Positions 17,587 through 27,025 are shown, numbered from the stretch's first letter. The stretch is 64,000 bases of DNA from Gammaproteobacteria bacterium (GCA_028819075.1 JAPPMM010000028.1:124001-188000), one strand, 5' to 3'. Numbers and translations: made by a program. Notes: generated by a model from the letters alone, not told the origin.

Positions 17587-18528
17587 GTGACCGACAGCCA
17601 GGACACATCCGAGCATCCGGCCGATCCGGAGGCCGGGCTGCCTACGGATAACACGCAAGGGGAGGCCCGCGGAAGGAGCCCCTCCACGCACTCCTTCCCC
17701 ACCTTCGGGAAAGCCCTTTGGCTGGTGGTGCTGGTGCTGGTGCTTCAGACCGTTACCGGCCTGCTGGCTCTGCTGCTGGATCCGACCTCCGGCACCTACA
17801 GCCAACACCCGCTCACGCTCGGCGTCGCGAACCTGCTCGCCTTCGGCATCGTGATCGTCGTGGCCACACGGCGCAGCGGCGCAGGCTTCCGCGAGCCCTA
17901 CCCGCTCTCGGCCGTCTCCATTCGGGTGCTCGCGCTCACCGCCGTGCTCATTCTGGGTACGGTCATCCTGCTTTCGGACATCGACAATCTCACGCGGTCG
18001 GTCTTTCCGCCTCCGCAGGCGCTGATCGAAGCGTTCGAGAGCATCATGAATGCGGCGGACTATCCCTTCAGCAGCTTCTTCCTGCTTGTGGTCGTCGCAC
18101 CGGTGACCGAGGAAGTGCTCTTCAGAGGCCTCATTCTGAGGGGCTTCCTCGCCAACTATTCGAAGAGGCGCGCCATCCTGCTCTCCGCGCTGCTCTTTGC
18201 CGTGATGCACACCAACCCCTGGCAGTTCATTGCCACCTTCGTCGCCGGCGTGCTGCTGGCCTGGCTGCTGATCGAGACGGGATCGCTGCTGCCCTGCCTG
18301 TTCGCGCATGCGGTCGCCAACGGCACGGCTTGGCTCGCCGGGATGACCACGGTGGAGATTCCCGGCTTCACGAGCGGAATGGAGGATGCCGTGCAGTTCC
18401 AGCCCTTCTGGCTGAACGCGGTGGGCGTGGCGTTCGCCGTGGGCGGCTATCTGCTGCTGCGGCGCACGTTCCGCGAGGCCGCCCGCCCGCCCGAAGATCT
18501 CTACCGCCGCCCAGGCGCGCTCGCCTGA
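17587..18528 (+). CDS. CPBP-family (CAAX-like) intramembrane metalloprotease
   Basis: 313 residues from GTG 17587. After a hydrophilic N-terminus of about 40 residues come roughly seven membrane segments. The glutamate motif TEEVLFRGLILRG (residues about 177-189) and the downstream LLFAVMHTNPWQ and LFAHAVANGTA histidine motifs match the ABI/CPBP family active site. The family includes bacterial relatives of CAAX-prenyl proteases; the substrate here is unknown. The gene follows the aminotransferase gene closely and precedes a DUF4212 gene by 29 nt on the same strand. Confidence 0.88.
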   Translation: MTDSQDTSEHPADPEAGLPTDNTQGEARGRSPSTHSFPTFGKALWLVVLVLVLQTVTGLLALLLDPTSGTYSQHPLTLGVANLLAFGIVIVVATRRSGAGFREPYPLSAVSIRVLALTAVLILGTVILLSDIDNLTRSVFPPPQALIEAFESIMNAADYPFSSFFLLVVVAPVTEEVLFRGLILRGFLANYSKRRAILLSALLFAVMHTNPWQFIATFVAGVLLAWLLIETGSLLPCLFAHAVANGTAWLAGMTTVEIPGFTSGMEDAVQFQPFWLNAVGVAFAVGGYLLLRRTFREAARPPEDLYRRPGALA

Positions 18529-18557
18529 ACCTCATCGCTCCGCGCGAGGATCCGCCG

Positions 18558-18827
18558 ATGACCTCTCCGCCATCCGTCCGACCGGGATACTGGACCGCCA
18601 ACCTGCGCTATCTGGCCATCCTGCTGTCGATCTGGTTCCTGGTGTCGTTCGGCTGCGGAATCCTGTTCGCGGACGCGCTCAACGGTTTCCGGATTCCCGG
18701 CACGGGATTCAAGGTCGGGTTCTGGTTCGCCCAGCAGGGCGCCATCTACGCCTTCCTGGTGCTCATCTTCGTCTACGTCCGGCTGATGAACCGCCTGGAC
18801 CGCGAGTACGGGGTGGAGGAGGAATGA
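18558..18827 (+). CDS. DUF4212 small subunit of a sodium:solute symporter
   Basis: 89 residues with two hydrophobic segments around residues 15-38 and 58-80, containing the family's LSIWFLVSFGCGILFADALN and GFWFAQQGAIYAFLVLIFVY segments. DUF4212 proteins are encoded just before an SSS-family transporter and are thought to be its small partner. Here the partner starts 13 nt later, which fits that arrangement. Confidence 0.92.
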   Translation: MTSPPSVRPGYWTANLRYLAILLSIWFLVSFGCGILFADALNGFRIPGTGFKVGFWFAQQGAIYAFLVLIFVYVRLMNRLDREYGVEEE

Positions 18828-18840
18828 GGGGGGCGGCTCG

Positions 18841-20562
18841 ATGAACGTTCAGGCCTGGACTTTCACCCTGGTCGCGATCTCCTTCGCGCTCTACATCGGC
18901 GTGGCGGTGTGGTCCCGCGCGAACACAACGCGGGACTTCTATGTGGCGGGCAAGGGCGTGCATCCGCTTTCGAACGGAATGGCGACGGCCGCCGACTGGA
19001 TGTCGGCCGCATCCTTCATTTCGATGGCCGGGCTGATCGCCTTCCTCGGATACGACGGCTCGGTGTATCTCATGGGGTGGACGGGCGGCTACGTCCTGCT
19101 GGCGCTGCTGCTGGCCCCCTACCTGCGCAAGTTCGGGCGCTACACCGTCCCCGACTTCGTGGGCGAGCGCTACTACTCGAAGACGGCGCGGGTGGTGGCG
19201 GTGGTGTGCGCCATCTTCATCTCGTTCACCTACGTGGCGGGGCAGATGCGCGGGGTCGGCATCGTCTTCAGCCGCTTCCTCGAGGTGCCGATCGAGTGGG
19301 GCGTGGCGATCGGCATGGCGATCGTCTTCTTCTACGCGGTGCTCGGGGGGATGAAGGGCATCACCTACACGCAGGTGGCGCAGTACTGCGTGCTCATCTT
19401 CGCGTACATGGTGCCCGCCATATTCCTCTCGATCCTCATCACGGGGAATCCCGTGCCGCAGCTGGGGCTTGGCGGCGCCGACCTGGTCAGCGGCGAATAC
19501 CTGCTTGACCGGCTCGACGGGCTCCACGAACAGTTGGGCTTCGCCGCCTACACGGACGGCTCCAAGTCGACGCTGGATATCTTCGCCATTACGGCCGCGC
19601 TCATGGTGGGCACGGCGGGGCTGCCCCACGTGATCATCCGCTTCTATACCGTGCCGCGCGTGCGCGACGCCCGGATCTCGGCGGGATGGGCGCTGCTCTT
19701 CATCGCAATCCTGTATACGACGGCGCCCGCAGTGGCCGTGTTCGCGCGCACCAACCTGCTCAACACGGTGTCGGAGCAGCCCTACGAGGCGGTCCCCGAG
19801 TGGTTCACCACCTGGGAGAACACGGACCTGATCGCCTACGAGGACCACAACGGGGACGGGCTGATCCAGTTCGTGGGCCCCGATGCCGTCGACGCCTCCG
19901 GGCAGCCGGTGCAGAACGAACTCACCATCGACCGCGACATCATGGTGCTGGCCAACCCGGAGATCGCCGGGCTGCCGGCCTGGGTCGTCGGGCTGGTGGC
20001 GGCGGGCGGGCTCGCGGCGGCGCTCTCCACCGCGGCGGGCCTGCTTCTGGTGGTCTCCTCGGCCATCAGCCACGACCTGCTCAAGGGAGTGTTCCGGCCC
20101 GGCATCTCCGAGCGCGGAGAGCTTGTCTGGGCACGCATCAGCGCAGCCTTCGCGGTCGTGCTGGCCGGCTATCTGGGCATCAACCCGCCCGGCTTCGTCG
20201 CCCAGGTGGTGGCCTTCGCCTTCGGGCTGGCCGCGGCCTCGTTCTTCCCCGCCATCATCCTCGGCATCTTCTCGCGGCGCATGAACCGCGAGGGCGCCAT
20301 CGCCGGGATGATCTCGGGAATCGTGTTCACGGCCGCCTACATCATCTACTTCAACTACGTGAATCCGGCCGCCAACACGGCCGACAACTGGTTCCTGGGG
20401 ATTTCGCCGGAGGGCATCGGTTTCGTGGGCATGCTGATCAATTTCGTGGTCGCGGGCATCGTGTCGCGGTCGAGCGCGGCGCCGCCCGAGGAGGTGGGTC
20501 GGCTCGTGGAGAGCATCCGGGTGCCGAAGGGATCCGGACCTGCGCATGAGGTGTCGGCATGA
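18841..20562 (+). CDS. Sodium:solute symporter family protein, VC_2705-like subfamily
   Basis: 573 residues with about 13 membrane segments of the SSS fold. DFYVAGKGVHPLSNGMATAADWMSAASFISMAGLI is the conserved N-terminal region, and GLAAALSTAAGLLLVVSSAISHDLLK matches the TM8 sodium site. Pairing with DUF4212 indicates the subfamily that carries acetate or other monocarboxylates, but the substrate is not settled by sequence. An extra soluble loop (residues about 300-365, acidic) lies between membrane helices. Its stop overlaps the next start by 4 nt (ATGA at 20559-20562). Confidence 0.92.
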   Translation: MNVQAWTFTLVAISFALYIGVAVWSRANTTRDFYVAGKGVHPLSNGMATAADWMSAASFISMAGLIAFLGYDGSVYLMGWTGGYVLLALLLAPYLRKFGRYTVPDFVGERYYSKTARVVAVVCAIFISFTYVAGQMRGVGIVFSRFLEVPIEWGVAIGMAIVFFYAVLGGMKGITYTQVAQYCVLIFAYMVPAIFLSILITGNPVPQLGLGGADLVSGEYLLDRLDGLHEQLGFAAYTDGSKSTLDIFAITAALMVGTAGLPHVIIRFYTVPRVRDARISAGWALLFIAILYTTAPAVAVFARTNLLNTVSEQPYEAVPEWFTTWENTDLIAYEDHNGDGLIQFVGPDAVDASGQPVQNELTIDRDIMVLANPEIAGLPAWVVGLVAAGGLAAALSTAAGLLLVVSSAISHDLLKGVFRPGISERGELVWARISAAFAVVLAGYLGINPPGFVAQVVAFAFGLAAASFFPAIILGIFSRRMNREGAIAGMISGIVFTAAYIIYFNYVNPAANTADNWFLGISPEGIGFVGMLINFVVAGIVSRSSAAPPEEVGRLVESIRVPKGSGPAHEVSA

Positions 20563-22298
20563 ACGCCCTGCGGTGGAGGCCGGCGGCGGTCGTTTGCCTG
20601 GGCGCGCTGGCGGCGGGATGCGCCGGCGACCGGACCGGGTACGATGTCGTGATCCGTGGAGGCACCGTCTACGACGGTTCCGGTTCACCCCCGGTGGTGG
20701 CCGACGTCGGCATCCGCGGAGACCGGATCGCGGCGCTCGGCGACCTCTCCGGCGCCGAGGCCGCGCAAGTCCTCGACGCCTCCGGAATGGCGGTTTCCCC
20801 GGGCTTCATCAACATGCTCAGCTGGGCCACCGAATCGCTCATCGTGGACGGCCGCTCGCTCGGCGACATCCGCCAGGGAGTGACGCTCGAGATCTTCGGC
20901 GAAGGCACATCGATGGGACCTGCGAACGACGCCATGAAGGCGGACTTCCTCGATGACTTCGTGTCCTGGCTGGGCGGGACGGAAGCCGCTGCACGCGCCC
21001 TGGGTCTGCCGCCGGATGCACCGCTGGAAGTGCCGTGGACGACGCTCGGCGAATACCTGAGCTTCCTGGAACGCAAGGGCGTCGCCACCAACGTGGGCTC
21101 CTTCATCGGCGCCACCACCGTGCGGATCCACGAGATCGGCTACGACGACCGCCCCCCCACCGCAGACGAGCTGGAGCGCATGCGCGCCCTCGTGCGCACG
21201 GCCATGGAGGAGGGCGCCATGGGGGTGGGCTCGTCGCTCATCTACACGCCCGGCTTCTTCGCCGACACCGACGAGCTGATCGCGCTCTCCGAGGTCGCCG
21301 CCGAGTACGACGGGATGTACATCTCGCACATGCGCAGCGAGGGCGCGCGGCTGCTGGAATCGGTCGAGGAGCTCATCACCATCGCCCGCGAGGCGGGCAT
21401 CCGCGCCGAGATCTACCATCTGAAGGCGGCCGGGCGCGAGAACTGGCACAAGCTGGAGGACGTGATCGCGCGCGTGGAGCAGGTGCGTTCCGAGGGGCTC
21501 GGCATCACCGCCGACATGTACACCTACACCGCCGGCTCCACCGGGCTCGACGCCGCCATGCCGCCCTGGGTGCAGGAGGGCGGCTACGACGCCTGGGCCG
21601 AGCGCATCCGGGATCCGGAGATACGCGCGCGCGTGGTGGAAGAGATGCGCACCCCGACCGACGAGTGGGAGAACCTGCTGCTCTCGTCCGGCCCCGAGGG
21701 GGCGCTGCTGGTCGGTTTCCGCAACGAGGAGCTGCGCCGCTACCAGGGCATGACCCTGGCCGAGGTGGCCGAGGAGCGCGGCACGCCGCCCGAGGAGACC
21801 GCCATCGACCTGGTGATCGAGGACGGCACCCGGGTGCAGGTCGTCTACTTCCTCATGTCCGAGGAGAACGTGCGCCGCCAGATCGCGCTGCCCTGGGTCT
21901 CCTTCGACTCAGACGCCGGGTCCATGGCGCCCGAAGGCGTCTTCCTGCAGAACAGCACCCATCCGCGCGCGTACGGCAACTTCGCCCGCCTGCTGGGCAG
22001 ATACGTGCGCGAGGAAGGGGTCATCCCGCTGGAAGAGGCGGTGCGGAAGCTCACCTCGCTTCCGGCCGCCAACCTGCGCATCTCCGACCGCGGGCGGCTC
22101 GCGGAAGGCTATTTCGCGGATGTCGTGGTGTTCGACCCGGCCACCATCATCGACCACGCCACCTACGAGGACGCCCACCAGCTCGCCACCGGGGTGACGC
22201 ACGTGTTCGTCAACGGCGTGATGGTGCTCGAGGACTCCGAACCCACCGGCGCGATGTCCGGCCGTTTCGTGCGCGGGCCGGGCTGGAGAGGTAATTAG
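20559..22298 (+). CDS. D-aminoacylase/N-acyl-D-amino-acid deacylase-like lipoprotein with altered metal motif
   Basis: 579 residues. An N-terminal signal with lipobox (LGALAAGC, Cys 21) precedes an amidohydrolase-superfamily body beginning YDVVIRGGTVYDGSG. The family's HxH after strand one is replaced: the sequence reads SPGFINMLSWATESLI. The later features TSLIYTPGFFADTDELI, YISHMRSEG, IYHLKAAG and VSFDSDAG are kept. So it belongs to the N-acyl-D-amino-acid deacylase family but may have a rearranged metal site. Its start overlaps the symporter stop, which suggests a transport and deacylation unit. It probably acts in the periplasm or at the outer membrane. Confidence 0.85.
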   Translation: MNALRWRPAAVVCLGALAAGCAGDRTGYDVVIRGGTVYDGSGSPPVVADVGIRGDRIAALGDLSGAEAAQVLDASGMAVSPGFINMLSWATESLIVDGRSLGDIRQGVTLEIFGEGTSMGPANDAMKADFLDDFVSWLGGTEAAARALGLPPDAPLEVPWTTLGEYLSFLERKGVATNVGSFIGATTVRIHEIGYDDRPPTADELERMRALVRTAMEEGAMGVGSSLIYTPGFFADTDELIALSEVAAEYDGMYISHMRSEGARLLESVEELITIAREAGIRAEIYHLKAAGRENWHKLEDVIARVEQVRSEGLGITADMYTYTAGSTGLDAAMPPWVQEGGYDAWAERIRDPEIRARVVEEMRTPTDEWENLLLSSGPEGALLVGFRNEELRRYQGMTLAEVAEERGTPPEETAIDLVIEDGTRVQVVYFLMSEENVRRQIALPWVSFDSDAGSMAPEGVFLQNSTHPRAYGNFARLLGRYVREEGVIPLEEAVRKLTSLPAANLRISDRGRLAEGYFADVVVFDPATIIDHATYEDAHQLATGVTHVFVNGVMVLEDSEPTGAMSGRFVRGPGWRGN

Positions 22299-22304
22299 CT
22301 AATT

Positions 22305-22324
22305 GGACTAAACTAGATTAGTCC
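22305..22324. terminator. Hairpin between convergent genes
   Basis: GGACTAA, a 6-nt loop and TTAGTCC form a 7-bp stem in the 38-nt AT-rich gap between the plus-strand deacylase stop and the minus-strand cyclase stop. The local AT content is unlike the surrounding coding DNA. It may terminate both transcripts. Confidence 0.55.
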
Positions 22325-22336
22325 GGTCGCCGTTCC

Positions 22337-23146
22337 TCAGTCGGGCACGAAGGCCACGATGCGCAGCGGCCCTCCGCTGCCCCCCGCGATCTTCATCGGC
22401 AGCGCCACGACGAAGGCGCCCCACTCGGGGAGTTCCGGCAGTGAAACCACGTTCTCGTAGCCCGGGATGTTCTCCCAGTAGAGGATGCGGTGCGTCTCGA
22501 AGTCGCTCGACTGCCCGTAGTCGAGGCTGGGCGTGTCGAGGCCCAGCGCAGCAATGTCACGGTTGTCGACCAGCCACTGCGCCGCCTCCGGGTCCAGTCC
22601 GGGGAAGTGGAGTTCCGGAATCGCCTCCTCGCCTCGCAGGGCAGTCCCCAGGTAACGGACGGGGTCCGGCCAGCGGTCGGCCCAGCCGGTGTCGAGCAGG
22701 ACCGTCGTCCCCGCGGGGATGGGACCATGGCGTGCCTCCCACGCGGCGATCGTCTCCACCCCCACCTGGTGGTCGGGATTGTCCCCCGCAGGGTCGCGGA
22801 TGACGGCGGCCGGCCCGATCAGGGCGGAAAGGGGGATCTGCGCGGTGGTTATTCTTCCCTCGGCGAAGTGGATGGGCGCGTCGACGTGGGTGCCGCCGTG
22901 TTCGGACGACGCGAAGTTGAAGGCGGCGTAGAAGTACCCTCCCTCGGTCATGCCGTAGGCGACCGTGTCCAGCACGAACGGATCCGCGGTGGGCCAGAAG
23001 ACGGCGTCGGCGGACACGTCGTGGGTCAGGTCGATCCAGCGGCCCGCGGTGCCGTCGAATACGGCCGAATAGTCAGGGTCGGCCGGCGCGCATGACGAAG
23101 CCAGCGCGAGTACTGCGAGGATGTGAAGTCCGGTTGTTCGCTTCAT
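22337..23146 (-). CDS. Cyclase family protein (kynurenine formamidase-like), predicted lipoprotein
   Basis: 269 residues from ATG 23146. The signal LHILAVLALASSC has a lipobox Cys at about residue 19. The body carries the cyclase motif: WIDLTHDVSADAVFWPT, then SSEHGGTHVDAPIHFAEG with the HxGTHxDAP-type metal ligands, then AALGLDTPSLDYG. Members hydrolyse formylkynurenine or similar amides using divalent metal; an exported version probably has another substrate. A longer open frame continues upstream but lies opposite a better gene. Confidence 0.88.
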   Translation of the reverse strand: MKRTTGLHILAVLALASSCAPADPDYSAVFDGTAGRWIDLTHDVSADAVFWPTADPFVLDTVAYGMTEGGYFYAAFNFASSEHGGTHVDAPIHFAEGRITTAQIPLSALIGPAAVIRDPAGDNPDHQVGVETIAAWEARHGPIPAGTTVLLDTGWADRWPDPVRYLGTALRGEEAIPELHFPGLDPEAAQWLVDNRDIAALGLDTPSLDYGQSSDFETHRILYWENIPGYENVVSLPELPEWGAFVVALPMKIAGGSGGPLRIVAFVPD

Positions 23147-23336
23147 GAAGACTCCTCCCGGGAAGAAGCGTGATCGGCCCAAATCGACATTCCATCGCCC
23201 GGCCTCGGAGAGTATCATGCATGTACGCCTCCGGCGTTCACTGGCCCGCAGACAATCGATGATTGTGCGGTGGCCGGTAAACCTCAACCTGGGCCGAAGA
23301 TATGCGGTGGGAAAGCCTCGTCGGCGGGGTAGGCCC

Positions 23337-23906
23337 GTGAGCACTGACCTGATCGCAATCCTGACGGTCGGCATAGCGCTGGCCGGCCTCCAGTTGCGCA
23401 TCGCCGGCGTGTTGCGGGCCAGCGTCGCTTCGCTCAAGACCGACACCAAGGCGGGCCTGGAGACGTTGCGGGTTGAGATGACCGACGGCATGGGCGTGCT
23501 GAGAACCGAGTTCAGGAGCGAGACGGCGGCGCTCCGGACTGAGCTAAAGGACGACATTGGCACCCTCAGGACCGAACTGAAGAACGACATCGCTACCGTC
23601 AGGACCGAACTGAAGAACGACATCGCTACCGTCAGGACCGAGGTGCGGGAGGACATCGGCGCCCTCAGGGACGAGGTGCGAGAGGACATCGGCGCCCTCA
23701 GGACCGAGGTGCGAGAGGACATCGGCGCCCTCAGGACCGAGGTGCGAGAGGACCTCAGTGCCTTCAGGACCGAGATGCGAGAGGATCTCGGCGCCCCCCG
23801 AGGGGACGTGCGGGACGGTTTTCGCCAAGTGGACACGCGGGTTCGCTTCCTGGAAGAACGAGCCTTCCTGGGCCAGCGTTCGAGGTCCGGGTCCGGGGAC
23901 AGCTGA
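23337..23906 (+). CDS. Membrane-anchored hendecad coiled-coil protein
   Basis: 189 residues from GTG 23337. A short hydrophobic segment, LIAILTVGIALAGLQLRIAG, is followed by a highly charged helix made of 11-residue repeats of the type LRTEVREDIGA. The 11-residue period predicts a right-handed or straightened coiled coil rather than a normal heptad one. The C-terminus is RFLEERAFLGQR-like. The protein may oligomerise at the inner membrane. It is divergent from the cyclase gene, and I know no function for it. Confidence 0.7.
   Translation: MSTDLIAILTVGIALAGLQLRIAGVLRASVASLKTDTKAGLETLRVEMTDGMGVLRTEFRSETAALRTELKDDIGTLRTELKNDIATVRTELKNDIATVRTEVREDIGALRDEVREDIGALRTEVREDIGALRTEVREDLSAFRTEMREDLGAPRGDVRDGFRQVDTRVRFLEERAFLGQRSRSGSGDS
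23526..23789 (+). repeat. Eight tandem 33-bp units within the coiled-coil gene
   Basis: Units begin at 23526 and recur every 33 bases, each encoding an 11-residue segment such as LRTELKNDIAT or LRTEVREDIGA. Adjacent units are near-identical in DNA (for example the GGCGCCCTCAGGACCGAGG start), which indicates recent unit gain by slippage or recombination. Confidence 0.9.
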
Positions 23907-23998
23907 TCGCACCCGCCGAACCGCCCACAGGCTGGCGTCGCCCGGGACGCTGTTCCATCATCCATGGCGTTGCCCCAATGGTCCCGGAGGAACGCCCC

Positions 23999-25843
23999 AT
24001 GCCTCGATCCGTACACCGTGTTGCCCTCATCGCGCTGGCGCTCGCGCCATGGCTGACGACCACCTGCGGGCCCGGCGAGCGGTCGGGCATGCAGGCGGAC
24101 ATGAACGCGGATCTGCTGGCAGCCGCGGTGCGCACGCACATTTCCGCGGCATCGCTCGAGCCCCACGCGCGCGCGATCGTGGAGCACGACCGCCTCTCCG
24201 GGAGCGAGGGGGAGAACGCTGCGATCGACTACGTCGTCGCGACGCTCGAGGCTGCCGGCGTGCCGGTGGAAGTGCACGCGTTCGAGACCTATGTGTCCGA
24301 TCCGATCTCGGCATCGGTGTCCGTGCCCGACGGCCCCACATTCAGCGCCATCACGTCGTCGTTCTCCGCCACGGTGGGCTCGCTGCGCGCCCCGCTGGTC
24401 GACCTCGGTCCGCTTGCCAATCTGCCTCCCGTTGAGGTCGGCACGGGCGAGCGCATCGTGCTCGCCGGGGAAGGAATGGGCGGAGCCGGCGCAAGCGCCC
24501 TTCCCGACGTGGCAGGAGCCATCGTGCTGGTGGACGGGCAGCCGAGAAACCTGCCGGTCATCATTCTGGACCGGCTGGGCGCCGTCGGGGTCATCTTCGC
24601 GCACCCCGAAGAGCGGGTGAACGACCTCATCGTCACCTCCACCTGGGGCACCCCTTCGCTGCTCAACTACCACCGCCTGCCCGACATGCCCGTCGCGCAC
24701 ATCGCGCGCAGCGCCGGAGAGCGGCTTCGGGCGCTGCTCGCCCGCGGACCGCTCGAGGTCGAACTTTCGGCGCGCGCCGACGCCGGGTGGAAGGAGCTTC
24801 GGCTCGCCATCGCCCGCATCCCCGGACCCGAGCCGGAGAGCCCCTACGTCCTCTTCGGCGGGCACATCGACGGATGGCACTACGCGGCGACTGACGAGGG
24901 CGCGTCGAACGCGGCCATGCTCGACCTGGCCCTCGCTTTCCACGCTGAGCGCGAACGCATGCGGCGCGGCCTGGTGGTGGCCTGGTGGCCCGGGCACTCG
25001 AACGCGCGCTATGGCGGGTCGACCTGGTTCGCCGACCACTTCTTCGACGAGCTGCGCTCACGCGCGGTAGCGCACGTGAACGTGGACGGGATCGGACAGA
25101 TGGGCGCGCGCCTCTTCGCAGCCGCGACGACTGCCTCGCTGGCCGAGGTCGCGCGCTTCGCCATGCAGCGCGGCGTGGACGCCAACATCCAGCCGACCCG
25201 GCCGGGACGAAACTCCGACCAGTCGTTCAACGGAGTCGGCCTGCCGCTCCTGCAGCTCTACCGCAACCGCGCGGAAGAGGACGGCGGATATTGGTGGTGG
25301 CATACCCCCGAGGACACGTTCGACAAGATCGACTTCGACATCCTGGAGGGCGACACCTACCTGTACGCGATCGCGCTCTCGGCGCTGCTCGGCCGTGAAG
25401 TGCTGCCGGTGGACCTGGTGGGCCAGGTCGAGGCTCTGGGCGCCGCCATCGCCGCCCGCTCCGAATTGGGCAGCGGTCAGTTCGATCTCTCACAGGCCTC
25501 CGAGGCCCAGGGCGAACTTCTCGCGCTGGCGGGCCGGCTGGAGGCCGCGCTCCCCCGCGCGACCGGCTCACCCCAGCTCGACATGGCGCTCGTGGACGTG
25601 CTGCGGCCGCTGCACCGGGTACTCTACGTCCCGCTCACCCCGCACCACCCGGACGCGGGCGCGGTCCCCGGCCCGCTTCCCGGCCTCGCCCCGACGCGGA
25701 CCCTCGCCGAAGCGGCGCCCGGCAGCGAGCGCTACCGCCTCGCCATGGCCACGCTGGTGCGCGAGCGGAACCGGCTGATGGAGGCCATCACCGAATCGAA
25801 CCGCCGCGCGACCGCCCTGCTCGCGTCACCGGGGATCCGCTAG
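23999..25843 (+). CDS. M28-family metallopeptidase with PA-like insert, exported
   Basis: 614 residues from ATG 23999, chosen because GGAGG lies 8 nt upstream. The N-terminus has a signal ending near LTTTC, so it may be a lipoprotein. Residues about 120-235 look like a protease-associated insert. The catalytic part includes FGGHIDGWHYAATDEGASNAAMLDLA (first zinc ligands), WWPGHSNARYGGSTWFADH in place of the more usual EE segment, VNVDGIG, and YWWWHTPEDTFDKI with the last His. The order fits the M28 aminopeptidase/carboxypeptidase family. The His-containing GHSNARY variant is seen in some PA-domain M28 subfamilies, so activity is likely. It precedes the epimerase gene by 11 nt. Confidence 0.86.
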   Translation: MPRSVHRVALIALALAPWLTTTCGPGERSGMQADMNADLLAAAVRTHISAASLEPHARAIVEHDRLSGSEGENAAIDYVVATLEAAGVPVEVHAFETYVSDPISASVSVPDGPTFSAITSSFSATVGSLRAPLVDLGPLANLPPVEVGTGERIVLAGEGMGGAGASALPDVAGAIVLVDGQPRNLPVIILDRLGAVGVIFAHPEERVNDLIVTSTWGTPSLLNYHRLPDMPVAHIARSAGERLRALLARGPLEVELSARADAGWKELRLAIARIPGPEPESPYVLFGGHIDGWHYAATDEGASNAAMLDLALAFHAERERMRRGLVVAWWPGHSNARYGGSTWFADHFFDELRSRAVAHVNVDGIGQMGARLFAAATTASLAEVARFAMQRGVDANIQPTRPGRNSDQSFNGVGLPLLQLYRNRAEEDGGYWWWHTPEDTFDKIDFDILEGDTYLYAIALSALLGREVLPVDLVGQVEALGAAIAARSELGSGQFDLSQASEAQGELLALAGRLEAALPRATGSPQLDMALVDVLRPLHRVLYVPLTPHHPDAGAVPGPLPGLAPTRTLAEAAPGSERYRLAMATLVRERNRLMEAITESNRRATALLASPGIR

Positions 25844-25854
25844 GAGCTATTGAC

Positions 25855-27003
25855 ATGACGCACTCTCGCCGCCGCTTCCTGGCCACGTCCGCCGCCGCTG
25901 CTGGCGCCGCGACACTCGGACCCTCCGCATTTGGACCCGCCCGCGCCCTGGCCGCCTCCCCGGGACCGGCCGATCCGACCCGGGCCCTCCCGGCGCCCGC
26001 GGCCCCCGAACCGTCACCGCGCCCCCTCAGCATCCTCATCCTGGGCGGCACCGGGTTCATCGGCCCGCACCAGGTGCGGTACGCCATGTACCGGGGCCAC
26101 CAGGTCAGCATCTTCAACCGGGGACGCACCGCCCCGGACCTCTTTCCCGGCGTGGAGACGCTGATCGGCGACCGAGACGGCCAGCTCGGCGCCCTTGAGG
26201 GCCGCACCTGGGATGCGGTGATCGACAACAGCGGCTACGTGCCCCGCCACGTGCGCGACTCGGCGGCGCTCCTGCGCGACTCGGTGGGCCGATACCTCTT
26301 CACCTCGACCGGATCGGTGTACAGCTTCGACCAGGACGAGCTCACCGAGGACTCGGAGCTCCTCCCCATCGAGGACCCGGAAAGCGAAGACGTCGACCGC
26401 TACTACGGACCGCTCAAGATCCTGTGCGAGAACGCGGTCACCGACACCTACCGGGAACGCGGCACCGTGGTGCGGCTGCATGTCGTCGCGGGGCCCGGCG
26501 ACACCACCGACCGCTTCACCTACTGGCCCGTGCGCATCGACCACGGCGGTGAGATCATCGCACCGGGGAGCCGGGACACACCGGTCCAGTACATCGATGT
26601 GCGCGATCTGGCCGAGTTCATGATCCTGTGCCTGGAGCGCGACATCGGCGGCACCTTCAACGCCGCCGGCCCGACCCTCGCCCCGACCTCGATGGCCGAG
26701 TTCATCTACGGGATCCGCGCGATCACGAGCACTCCGCTGTCCTTCACCTGGATCGACGAGCCATTCCTCGCCGACCGGCAGGCGCGGTTCCCGCTCTGGT
26801 ATCCGCCCACGGAGGGCGCCGTCCGCGGAATCTCGCGCGTCAGGTCCCACAGGGCCGTCGCCAGCGGGCTCAAGTTCCGCCCCATCGCGGTCACCGCCCT
26901 CGACACGCTGGAATGGTTCAGGACGCTTTCCGAGGACCGCCGCAACCAGCTTCAACTCAACCTGGAGCGCGACCGGCAGCTCCTGGAGGAGTGGAAGGCG
27001 TAG
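25855..27003 (+). CDS. Tat-exported NAD-dependent epimerase/dehydratase
   Basis: 382 residues. The N-terminus SRRRFLATSAAAAGAA is a clear Tat signal followed by a Pro/Ala-rich linker. The SDR fold begins at LILGGTGFIGPHQVR (the NAD-binding GxxGxxG) near residue 62. The TSTGSVYS Ser and the YYGPLK Tyr/Lys pair supply the catalytic triad. The later VQYIDVRDLAEFMI is typical of extended SDR epimerases. A Tat signal makes sense because the cofactor is loaded in the cytoplasm. It follows the M28 gene by 11 nt. Confidence 0.88.
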   Translation: MTHSRRRFLATSAAAAGAATLGPSAFGPARALAASPGPADPTRALPAPAAPEPSPRPLSILILGGTGFIGPHQVRYAMYRGHQVSIFNRGRTAPDLFPGVETLIGDRDGQLGALEGRTWDAVIDNSGYVPRHVRDSAALLRDSVGRYLFTSTGSVYSFDQDELTEDSELLPIEDPESEDVDRYYGPLKILCENAVTDTYRERGTVVRLHVVAGPGDTTDRFTYWPVRIDHGGEIIAPGSRDTPVQYIDVRDLAEFMILCLERDIGGTFNAAGPTLAPTSMAEFIYGIRAITSTPLSFTWIDEPFLADRQARFPLWYPPTEGAVRGISRVRSHRAVASGLKFRPIAVTALDTLEWFRTLSEDRRNQLQLNLERDRQLLEEWKA

Positions 27004-27010
27004 CCTGAAT

Positions 27011-27024
27011 CCGGGAAGACCCGG
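27011..27024. terminator. Short hairpin between convergent genes
   Basis: CCGGG-AAGA-CCCGG forms a tetraloop hairpin in the 22-nt gap between the epimerase gene (+) and the ABC permease gene (-). It is a likely shared terminator, though no T tract is present. Confidence 0.45.
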
Positions 27025-27025
27025 C

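Noticed and set aside
23526-23789. CRISPR array
   Set aside because: The 33-bp units are contiguous coding repeats without spacers and no cas genes are near.
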